Below, piece after piece: positions 1 through 10,315 of a stretch of DNA of 64,000 nucleotides. Under the pieces are notes generated by a model. That model searched no databases. It worked only from the letters and a program-made list of their open reading frames with translations, and was not told the origin of the DNA. The first letter of the stretch is position 1. Each line of letters begins with the position of its first letter. Position numbers and translations under genes: made by a program. The DNA comes from Psilocybe azurescens (taxonomy: Eukaryota; Basidiomycota; Agaricomycetes; Agaricales; Agrocybaceae). Location of the stretch: contig JAJIRX010000648.1 of assembly GCA_023853785.1 (NCBI GenBank), positions 248,001-312,000 on the forward strand. The letters are read 5' to 3'.

Positions 1-243
1 GGTTTAATATCGTGACTGCAGCACCCAGCGCCTGCAGAATTTCCATACGGTACGGAAGGTGGCAAGAATTCAACAACGAGTTCAAAACGAGTTCCAAGGA
101 TGCGGAACAATTGTCAGTGGCTGTGATTCCAAATTAGGGTTAGGTTTTATTTAGCAGCTGGAATTGGGCGGCCGCATACTTGACTGCCAAATTGTTGCTC
201 GGTCCACTACTATCCTTTCTTTCTTCTCTTCATCTCTCAGGAC

Positions 244-3200
244 ATGCGACTGTCAGGCGAGGAAGGGACCTCTCTTGGCCACTCCGGGTCTTCAAATGAA
301 CCAGAAATACGACAAACAACCCCAGGATTTGTCGACCCTCTAATAGTTAGACCGCAGACTTACTACGGAGAAGGCCCCTTTGATCCCCCAAGTTCCGACG
401 ACGAGGACGACATAATTGTGAGACGTGGCTCCGAAGATGACGACGCAGAGAGCCATTCCCTTCTTCATGTTAGCAAGTCCCTGCCTTCGTCCCCAGGAAG
501 GGCCGAGAGAGGAGATGCAAGTCCACGTCGGAGTGCAACCTTTGAAAAGGTTTGTAATACCAACTGCTTTGCGACTGGAGACCAATATTGATATATGTCT
601 CCAGAAACATTCCTCTGTCCGACTTCTTGCTATTATTCTTATTTCTTTAGTATCTTTGGCTGCGTTAATTGGTGTGATTGCCGGATTTGCGTACAGTGGA
701 AAATCGTACATTACACCAGGTCGTCGAAGGATTACGATGAACCACATATTCAATGGTACATTTTGGCCTCGCCAACCTGACTTGAACTGGGTTGCAGAAG
801 GTGTGTTGGCATTCAATATATCTTCCACTCAGCAGGACTTGAGCTATGTTCATTGTAGCCGGAGATGGCGTTTTCTCTCTCTCCGAGGGAGGATACATCA
901 AACTCGTGGACCTTAAATCCAATACTACGACGAATCTTATCAGAACGGCGGACGTCAAAGATGTACTTACCTTCTTGTTCGCCTGCCTGATAAAATTTCA
1001 TTTCTAACGTCTTCATTAGGAGCATGGAACCTCTCTATGGATTCGAAACTGGAAGTTGTCTGACGATATGAAGTATCTTCTTGTCAAAACTGATTATCGA
1101 AAGGTATGTAAAAATCAAGACGCGTGATGTTGAACCACTAATTTGTCCTTCAAAGCAATGGCGGTGGTCAAGCTTTGGCAACTACTACGTACATGACATT
1201 GCACAGAAGACAACGCATCCCATTATACCCCCTTCCAATCCTTCTAAGACTGCGTACGCCACCTGGGCTCCTACTGGAAACGCCATCGCGTTTGTTACAG
1301 AAAATGACTTATATATTCTCCCATCTGCTGAGTGCGTAGCTTTGACCCTTTCTTCCTGACCCTCCGTCTCACATTCATCTCCGCAGTCCTCAAGCCAGCC
1401 CTATACGCGTGACAACATCTGGAAATGCTTCGTTATTCCACGGCGTCCCTGATTGGGTCTACGAAGAAGAAATCTTCTCTGCTGATTATGCCCTGTGGTG
1501 GTCGCCAGACTCATCTAAGGTTGCGTTCCTGGCTCTGGATGAGACAGCCGTACCAGAATTCACGTTTCCGATATATAACCCGACCGACGACTCCAACGCT
1601 GTTATCCCATATACAGATGATGTTGTCATGAAGTATCCGAAACCGGGATACAACAATCCGCTTGTGTCGGTGCACATCTTTGATCTCAACAAGTACTTGG
1701 AGATCGATGCAGGCTCGGGCATTGCTGCAGAATATGAGACCCTAACTCTCGACTGGGACCATCGACATCCGGTGACGGACAGTATCATCTCAGAAGTTAC
1801 CTGGGTAGGAAACTCGTCTTTGATACTGAAAGAAGTGAATCGAAACGCGGATGATGGCAATGTTGTCTTGTTCGAATTGGAGGGAGACTCCCTGGCCCGA
1901 GCGCAAGGCAATGTTGTCAGAAAGCTTGGAAAGTACGGCGAACAAGGAGACAATGGATGGATTGACCATGTGTGTCTTTTGTCTGTTAACGAGGGGCACT
2001 TGCTGACAGTCTCAATTTATCTTGTACATGTAGGAACAAACTATATACCCAGTTCCAGCAGAATTGACTGCCTTTGCGGGTACCAATGCTTACCTGGACA
2101 TTGTACCAACACCTGAGGGATACAATCACATCGCGTTATTTAACCCTGCCAGTTCTAAGACACCACATTTCCTTACAAGCGGGGAATGGGAGGTCACAGG
2201 CAGGATTAGACGAGTGGATTCGAAGAAAGGTTTGATGTAAGTAGTGCGAATCATCTGGCATCGTAAGATACTCATTCATATGCCGGCACTACAACAACAG
2301 ATACTTCATGGCCGCTAAACCCTCAACAGAGCGACACCTCTTCTCCGTGCCGATACCGACTTCAAATTCTGAGAAGGCTGTCGAACCTCAATCCCTGACG
2401 GATGTCACGAAGCCAAGTTATTATGCGACCAAGTTCTCGCCAGAGGCAGGATTTTACGTCCTAAGTTATCTCGGACCGGGAACGCCGTGGACAAAGGTCG
2501 TCGACGCCGATAAGACTAGTAAGTTTCGTGTTTTGATGTTCTTCTATAGTCTAGTCGGTTTGCATGACTGGTTCGCGAGGGTCGCGCCCAATGTCTGGCC
2601 CCTACCTGACATTCATCGATGTCTACTATTACCCTCAAATCAAGTTTTCATTTTGGTTTATGGGTGTATGATTCTGATGTTCTCAACATTATTTTGTAGA
2701 CTTTGAATTTGTTCTCGAGTCCAACAATGACCTAAACAATGCAACCGTGGAATATGAGGCTGCGAATGTTGTGCATTCCACAATCATTATTGACGGGAAT
2801 GGTACCTGATTTCTCCTTACCTCGACGTGCGCCGCCTTACCTTCTGTTTGCCAGAATTAAATGTCAAGGAACTCCGACCTCCTCGAATGGACGACTCTGG
2901 ACGCACGAAGTATCCTGTGCTATTCCGTGTGTAAGTCTATGCTGGGTCCAACGTCTCTATTTGGTCTTAGCACACCTTGCTGACTGTGACATGTTAACTT
3001 TCTTTCCCTGTGTCAATGTTCTCTATCTTTATCTGGATGACTATCTGACTGTGCGTGCTCTTCTTTGCTGTGCTGCGTCGTATAATCTGGTTGGCCATCG
3101 TATTCGCGATCGTGTCGGACGAACCGCTCGAAACGTCTGTCTGGGCTCTGCCTAATCTGACTGGATGGTCCGACCAACTGACCGACAAACCAACGGCCGC

Positions 3201-6200
3201 TCTCTTCTTCCCACCGAATACGACACGACATGGCTCGCCATCATCCGTCCCTATATACCCACCTATCTATCTGCTGCGATCTGTTCTGCTCTGTCACCAC
3301 CGCGTCCAAATAACCGATGTGATATCATAACATACGTATCTCTATCGTATTATTCACCGCCCGCCTTCTCTTTTTGAATTGTTCTTTCATCGCCGACATG
3401 TGGTTGTGTGGTCGTTTGTTCTGGGCCGCGTCTGGAACATCTTCATCTACTTCTTACTTCTTCGAACGCCCTTTTTGCTTTTAATATCGTCAACAATCAC
3501 TACCCACCAACCAACCGCATTTATTCGTCTGGGCATCCTATCTGGGTCATCTTACCCCGTGGACACTATCGTCGTCTTATCCCGGACCTTTATTTGACGT
3601 GCTCAATTGTTCCTGCCAATCTTACCGCGGCTTGGTGGAACAACAACATGCGACATTGCTAATCAATCCTTTATTCCTTTCTTCTTTTCTCGTTTTGTTT
3701 TCACTTTCGCTTGACTTCTTTTTTGGTTCGGTCTTTCGCACCCGATTCGTTCATCGCATAATGCATTCCACCTCTTGTGTTTCTTGTTTTTTTTTCTTTG
3801 CTTCAATTGAATTTTCCGTACTGTGATCATGACCTGCTCTTTCTGTCTTGCGCGTTTTTTTTTCTTTTCCTTTAATTTCTCCTTGCGCATGTGTTTTGCA
3901 TTTTTGCCTTCCTGGTCTGGCATTGGACCGGGTCTCGACCTCTCTAATCTCCATCCATCCATCCATCCACCCTCGCACTGTCGCCTGTCCAATCCGCCGG
4001 TCTCACCCTATCGTCATCTACGTGCGCCCCGGAATCTGAATCCGGTGACCGGTGCTATTGCTAATGCTGATGCTATTGCAATTCCTAATGCTAATGCTAT
4101 GTATACGGATATATGTACGTTGCACGATGTACGTGTTACTGTTACGATTCCGATGCACAGATACGGAGGCCCGGCAAGCCAGCTCGTCGACCAAAAGTTC
4201 ACGCGCGACTGGCACGAGTATCTCGCGTGTGGATTGCAGTACATTACTGTTACGGTTGATGGGAGGGGTACGGGCTTTAAAGGACGCGGATTGAGGAATC
4301 CTGTGAAAGGAAACCTTGGCTTTTGGGAGACGAAGGACCAGATTGAAGCTGCTAAGTGAGTGGTCTCCTTGCTATTCCTCGATTTTGTTTTTCTCTATTT
4401 TTTCTCTGTTTTTTTTTTTTTTTTTTGGGGGGAGTGTTCCTCATCCCTCCTATCTTTGTTCCTCGCGATTGCATTTTTCGTCGGCTCGCGACTTTCTGGT
4501 TTATTTTTATTTCGGGTTCGACTGGTTTCCCCCAATCTTCTTGGCTTTATCTTTATCTTTATCTATGTCTATTTGCATTTACGTTGCATTGCATTGCAAA
4601 AACCAAACAAGCGTTCTGGGTCTAGTCTGGATCCCGTCGCTCTGTAATTGGTCGAGGTGGACTCGTGGTCCAATCACCACATTCCGTCCACCATTTACAT
4701 CTATTCCTTTTCTGTATTCGATATTCGATGTTCCATTCAGTCCATTTCGATGGGATGGGGTCGATTCATTTGGACAGTGATTGTTGTGTGTTTGGACCAA
4801 TAGGAACAGGGCAGTGGTTCGGTTTCGTTTTTTGTTTTTGGTATTCGTATTCGCATGGGGCGAGGACGAGACCGAGACCTTTTGACGCTCTGTGAATGAA
4901 CGTGCGTTTTGATCGTGTCGTGATAGTGGTTCAATGTCGGTTGGTTGGACGTCTGTGGGTGGGGTGCTGTGTGCATAATGATTCGATTTGTTGGGTTTGA
5001 ACTTTTTGTCTAGGAGTTGAAGGGCGGTCGTCGATGAGTCGCGTTTACATTTTTCATTTCTTATATATTTATTATCTTCATTCTTTCACATTGCCTCTTT
5101 TGCAACTCGTTTTGATTTCTGCACCCGCACTTGCACACATCGCATGGCGTCGTGTCAAGGCCATTTTGACTCGTTGTTAAAGAGGGGTTGGCTGGCTATA
5201 TTCATACACCTATCCATTCATCCATTCATTCATTCATATGTTATTTATGTAAAGCCACTTTGTCCATCGATCTGTCTGTCTGATTGACAGTGGGCGAGGG
5301 GTCGAGGTCGGTGGTCGAGATTCGAGCCTTGCACTCCCGCTTGCCCCTTGGGACTTGTTAGATGTTGAAGCATGGAGCATGAGTGTGCAGATGAAGGTTG
5401 GTTGAAGTGTGGTGAAGAGGTTGGGGTCGAGACTCTTCTCTTCATTTTAATCTCCTGTGTTCAAGGTTATAGCCGGGGCGCAGTCGCAGGCGCTCATCTT
5501 TTGCCTTTTTGCTGTTGGACAGCTTTTTTGGTTGCTGTTGCTTTTAATGTGCTGAATTGGTTGGAGGTGGTCGTGCTTGAGCTCGTGAAGCTCGTTTCGT
5601 TCGGTTGTGGATTGACTTGTGGTGTAAAGATGGACAGGATGCATTGGATGGAATGTATTAATGCATGGATGGACGGATGAAGTACAATCGAATCGATTAT
5701 GGCACTGGTTCTTTCTATCTTTCTTTACATGTGTTCATTTCGTGTGTTTACGTTTACTTTTCTTTCTTTTCTTTCCTTCCTTGTAACTGGACATGTGCTT
5801 TTTTTAGACATGTTCTGGCTGGATCTGGAACTTGTGTGGCGTTCGGCGTGTTTTCCTTTTTCTCTCTTCTTCTGTATGATAGCGATGACTCATTGATGGT
5901 TCTTTTTACTTTTCGTTTCTGGCTTTCTTGGGTGGGGGTCTATGTGCCGTGCTGATAACGTCCTTTCGCTTACAGAGCTTGGGCGAAGAAACCGTATGTT
6001 GACCCGAAGAGGATCGGCATTTGGGGATGGGTGAGTAATGTTTATTTTTATCCCATCCTTGTCGGATTCGGATGTGCGGGTACGGTCGGTGCGGTATGGG
6101 CTCGGTCTTGCTCGGTGCATGGTCTCGCGTACTCACAAGAGACCCAATCGAAATCGATATCGTACCCTGTTCTTGTCCTCGGAGTCGAGTGTTTATACTG

Positions 6201-6859
6201 ACTATTTCGCCTACGTTTTGTTTTTTGTTTCTATTCGTTCGGTTATTCATCCCTTGATTCTCTCGCGTATCACTTACTCGATGTGATGCGATGCGGGGAA
6301 ATGGGACGGATCGATTGTGATAACAGTCTTACGGCGGATTCATGAGCTCCAAGGTGGTAGAGGCGGATGCGAAGATCCATTCATTGGCTATGGCGGTCGC
6401 GGTATGTTCTAGAACGCTTTTATTTTGAGACCTTTTTATTTATATTGTTTCTGTAGCCTGTGACGAGCTGGAAGTTGTATGACTCGATATACACGGAACG
6501 GTACATGAATCTGCCCGAGCTGAATGAAGGCGGATATGTGAACGCGTCGATCTCGAATGTGGAGGGGTTCAAGAAGGTGGATTATCTGCTTGCGCACGGG
6601 AGCGGGGACGATAATGTGCACTATGCGAATAGTGCGCACCTGCTGGACATGTTCACACGAGAGCAGGTGCGGGGGTTCAGGTTCAGGATGTTCACGGATA
6701 GGTAAGTGATTGGTGGGAATGTTTTGGCGGACGCTGATTGGATGATGGACTGGCAGTGACCACAGCATTAGCCGAAGGGGGGCACAGAGAGAGGTGTACG
6801 AGTATCTGACGGGGTTCCTTGTTGAGAAATGGGGTAAGGGGGCGCGGAAAAGGCTGTAG
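244..6859 (+). CDS. Vacuolar/Golgi-type dipeptidyl aminopeptidase, DPP-IV (S9B) family, type II membrane protein
   Basis: This should remove X-Pro/X-Ala dipeptides from peptide N-termini, like yeast Ste13/Dap2. Fifteen exons fit: 244-549, 605-800, 859-962, 1020-1103, 1156-1331, 1387-1969, 2034-2236, 2301-2518, 2700-2801, 2855-2930, 4161-4355, 5976-6030, 6327-6401, 6457-6701, 6757-6859. They sum to 2,721 nt (906 aa) with no frame break. An acidic cytoplasmic tail of about 105 residues is followed by one hydrophobic segment (about 108-129), as in a signal anchor. Family motifs include DWVYEEEIF in the beta-propeller. The hydrolase core carries GWSYGG (Ser767, split by an intron exactly before the Ser), [10 protein letters not shown] (Asp842) and SDHSI (His875), so the triad is complete. 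The introns of 1,230, 1,620 and 296 nt all lie in the catalytic half. Whether it sits in Golgi (Ste13) or vacuole (Dap2) cannot be told from the sequence. Confidence 0.93.
2931..4160 (+). other. Giant intron (1,230 nt) in the dipeptidyl aminopeptidase gene
   Basis: It starts with a strong GTAAGT donor after codon ...FR(V) and ends in GCACAG before YGGP. The joined codon is in frame. The interior is pyrimidine-rich, with T tracts and a short CCAT repeat near 3,953-3,970. The open frames inside are short, biased in composition and resemble no protein. I see no tRNA or snoRNA-like structure, although a small RNA cannot be excluded by eye. Confidence 0.85.
4356..5975 (+). other. Giant intron (1,620 nt) in the dipeptidyl aminopeptidase gene
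   Basis: The donor is GTGAGT after ...EAA(K) and the acceptor is TTACAG before [10 protein letters not shown]. The flanking exons join in frame. The interior is T-rich on the coding strand, with a T run near 4,410-4,427 and a CATT/CCAT microsatellite near 5,208-5,237. No convincing open frame was found on either strand. Confidence 0.85.
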
Positions 6860-7136
6860 GTATATAAAGCAGCAGGTCTAGACTCTGTCCAGACTATGGT
6901 GATCGATTGGTTACCATGCACCCAACCAGAGCATGCGAACCAGCTCATTGGTTCATAAAAGGAAAGAATCTGGACCCCAAGTACTAGAGCCTCGTCGCAA
7001 CTTGTCCAACAAAATCATAAAAAAATAAAATGTGTTGAAACAACTCTTATTTCGGGTCCTTGAACAATATAATATATCTCCCAGCACACTGCCTGTGTTG
7101 GTTCTTTCTCCCTCCTTTCAGCTGAGCAACTACACC
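6860..7136. other. Short intergenic spacer between two same-direction genes
   Basis: This 277-nt spacer must hold the 3' end of the peptidase transcript and the promoter of the ETT1-like gene. It contains an A-rich stretch near 7,010-7,030 and no clear TATA element. Confidence 0.6.
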
Positions 7137-10100
7137 ATGGCCGCTGCCTGCTGCTCGTCCTCTGCGAGCCACAGCCACTCTGCGTCCTCCTCTGCGTCTT
7201 CCTCTTCCTCATGCTCCCCCTATTCACGCGAAGACAGTGTCCTCAATGCGATGAGCATCGACTTTCCAGCAGCACAGACAGCGGCATCGACATCAGCAGC
7301 AGCGACAGCGACAAGGGCGCAGGCAACCAGACTTGCGCGGCCGCGGGGGCTATGGAAGGCCCGTGGGACACTTGCCTCCAAGTTGGGTCACGCCTCTGAT
7401 AATACCACTCCTCCCACTCCCCCCACCAACATCACCAGACGCTACCACGATCCAGCCGCAGCCGCCGCCCCCGATTCAGCACCAGCAGACTCCCACAGCG
7501 ACCGCTGGCACTCTCCCGATCCCTTCTCAGAGGGCGAATACGACTCGGACTCCTCCGCCGCCTCCTTATCGCGCCATCAGCACTTTAATCTTTATCTCAA
7601 CGGCCAAATTTTCCCTCCTCCGCCAGCTTCCTCCGCAAAACGACGCCGCAGAGATCTCGACTCACCGCCGACTTCGTTGGACGAGCGTGATAGCGAAGAG
7701 ATCATTTATTGGGATTACTCGCGAAAGTGCACGCCTAACCTGCCTGACTCGGAAAAAGATTGGACGAGAAGCAAGCTCATGGATACATCCGCCATTAGTG
7801 GTTCGCTCATCGGGCCTATGTCGCCTGGCGCTATAGACGCCGCGGCCGCGGCGGAGAGAGCCTCGACCGATCTTGAAGATTGGGAGGATTTGAAAGAGCT
7901 GTTCGCGAAAGCAGCAGAGATGTATGAATGTATGCGCTTTTTTTCTCTCCCTATCCCTCTCTTTGTTTCGTTTCTTATTTTTTTACTTAGCTCAATCTCC
8001 TTCGGAAACACTCCCCCCTTCTCCGCGGTGTCATCCACGAATGCCATCGTTTCCTCCAGATGTACCAGGATCCCTCCGTCGTCTACACGTCCCCACTCCC
8101 CAACAACCGAGCCCCAACACCACCCGCTGTCGACAAGAAGATTATCAACGACTGGCTCTTGGCTGAACGCCTCCATGCGCAACATCAAGCAGAATCATCC
8201 AAAACCGATAATTCCACCGCCGCCCCTCCACCACAACTCCCGCGGAGAAAAAATGGTACGATACCCTTTCAACATTTTTTTTTGTCTTTCATTTTTGACC
8301 TTATCTCCTCCTTTCCTCCCTCACAATAGCAAATGCAAAGACCTGCCGACTGCATTCTACACTGTCCTAGGCACTACCCTCTTCTTTTTCGGCAACATCG
8401 TCGATGCCTCGCCTTCGCTCTGCATGCTCGGCGAGCCCGCCAACCCTGTCGTCTACTGGCTCTGTGCCCTAGACGCCTTCGAGATCGGCGAGAGCCTTCC
8501 CGTGCGCACCAGCGGCGGCGTAAGAAATGGCAAAGGGGACTACTTCTCCAGCGGCGGGAGCGGCGGGACCAGCAGCAGCCGAAGCGCATACCATGCCCGC
8601 GCGATCGGGGCCACCCCGCCCCCAGAAGACTGGCGCATGGCGGTGGTGTGGGGCCGCACGCTGGTGTGCATCGCGGAGGAGGTCGTGCGGCGACAGAGCG
8701 AGCGCGCGAAGCAGGGGCTGCCCCCGCGCCAGCCACAGAATGCTCAGCTGAGCTTCGCGCTCGCGCCGGGCATGCAGCTTGCGGGCTACGCCGAGATGGT
8801 GCCCCTGGCCCCGACGATGCCCACGTCGCCGTCAGCGTTCCCCGTGCAGCAGCAGCTCGCGGCTGCGCGCGCAGCGGGAGGCGCAGAAGGAGGCGGACCC
8901 GAATATGGACTCACCCGTGTGGCCTGCGAACTCGCCGTTTGGGGCGATTGTGTCGCGGAGACCGGCGCTGCCGAGCAGGCTGTCGTTGGAGAGCGGGGTG
9001 ACGCCGCACGAGCTGTTGCTGCTCGCGCAGGACCAGTTCTCGCGCGGGATACTGCACATGCCGCACCCGCAGCATCTGGTGCATGCGCGCTTTGCGGGGG
9101 CAGCACGCGGGGGAGCGAGCAACCGCGTATGCATGCTGCGGTGCCGGATTCGTTCTTGTTCACGCCTGCGCTGGGGCCGTCGATGAGCTATGAGACGAAT
9201 ACGCGCAGCGCCTCGTCGCACTCGAGCCACTCGTCGTCGCGTAACACCGCTCTGACCTCTCCGCCTACCACCGCTTCATCATCCTCCTCTGCATCTGCGT
9301 CCACCTCGCCGCCCTCGCACACACCGATCACGGTCGAGACGTTCTCGCGCGCGAAAGAGCTGTACACGATCGCATACGAGGTGCTCCTGCTCTCGGAGAA
9401 GCTGGACCTGGCCTCGGAGCGGCAGACGTGGGCGCAGTGGGCGGACAGCGTGTTCAGCCAGATGAAGATGGAGGCGGACACGGATGCGTGGAGAGGACAT
9501 ATTACGGCTGCTAGGGGCAGGTGCTGCGTGGTGATTGGGTCGGCCCTGGCGGAGGGCGTGGAGGGGCGGTTGGAGAGGGCGGCGGGGACAACGGGTGGGG
9601 ATGATGATGATGCAATGGGTGGCGGTAGGAAGAAAAGGAAGGCGGGGGATGAGAATGGGGAGGGAGAGGGAGAGAAAGAGACGGAGGCTGAGATTTTGGA
9701 GAGTGAGGATGCGAGGGAGGCGAGAGAGGTGTTGGTGGAGGCTATTGGGTACCTGGAGCGCGCCAAAGAGGTGTTCGAGGCGCGGAAGCTTGAAGCGCAG
9801 GAACAGGCGTCTAGAGGCGGCGCGGAGGAGGAAAGGCAGGAGGAGGAAGTGGAGGAAGGCATGATTGTGATTGAGGATGCAGATGATGAAGATGAGGAGG
9901 ACAGTGATGGGATCGTGGCGGACGAGTCGTCTGCTACGCCTACGCCGGCGAACGCTTCTCGCCCCGGCTCTGGCTCTGGTGGCGCCGCGTCCACTCCGAT
10001 ATCGCATCTGCGCGTGCCTGTTCTTCCCTCCAACAAAGTATCCACATCCACACAAACAACCTCAACGACTCCCAAAATGTACATCCTCCAGCGTCGTCTA

Positions 10101-10315
10101 ATCCGAACCCGATGACAAGCGGCGGCCCCGTTACGGCGGAGGACGAAGTGGAAGAGCTGAAGACGCTGCTGGCGGAAGCGCTGCTGTCGCTCGCGAATCT
10201 GACGGCGGATGTGAGTGAGAGGGAGAAGCTGTATGCGCGGGCGCAGAAGGAGGGCGGGGATAAGTTTGAGCTTGATGAGTGGGATGAGGAGGATCGGATG
10301 GATGAGTCTGATTGA
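7137..10315 (+). CDS. ETT1: ETT1-like protein (enhancer of translation termination 1 / Nro1 family), frame-broken
   Basis: Ett1/Nro1 proteins are helical-repeat factors affecting stop-codon readthrough and, in fission yeast, Ofd1 control. The family signal is the block DLKELFAKAAEMYES..ETLPLLRGVIHEC, then AFYTVLGTTLFFFGN, FSRAKELYTIAYEVLLLSEK and a C-terminal EELKTLLAEALLSLANLT before an acidic tail. The ATG at 7,137 sits in a CACCATGG context. Exons are 7137-7929, 7991-8255 and 8341-10315. Reading the family blocks continuously requires four corrections: one extra C in the run 8,013-8,018, a missing GC unit at 8,866-8,873, a missing G at 9,096-9,100 and one missing base between about 10,020 and 10,080. 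With these, the length is 3,036 nt (1,011 aa). Without them, the main frame stays open from 8,341 but translates a wrong segment of about 75 residues and loses the true C-terminus. The first roughly 250 residues are Ser/Ala-rich and poorly conserved-looking. Assignment is by motif memory, not a search. Confidence 0.6.

Noticed and set aside
134..144. Telomere or subtelomere at the left window edge
   Set aside because: Only two TTAGGG-like units and a normal gene immediately after; no longer array.
2994..5955. Independent genes inside the giant introns
   Set aside because: All open frames there are short, Phe/Leu/Ser-biased products of pyrimidine-rich DNA on both strands, with no conserved motif.
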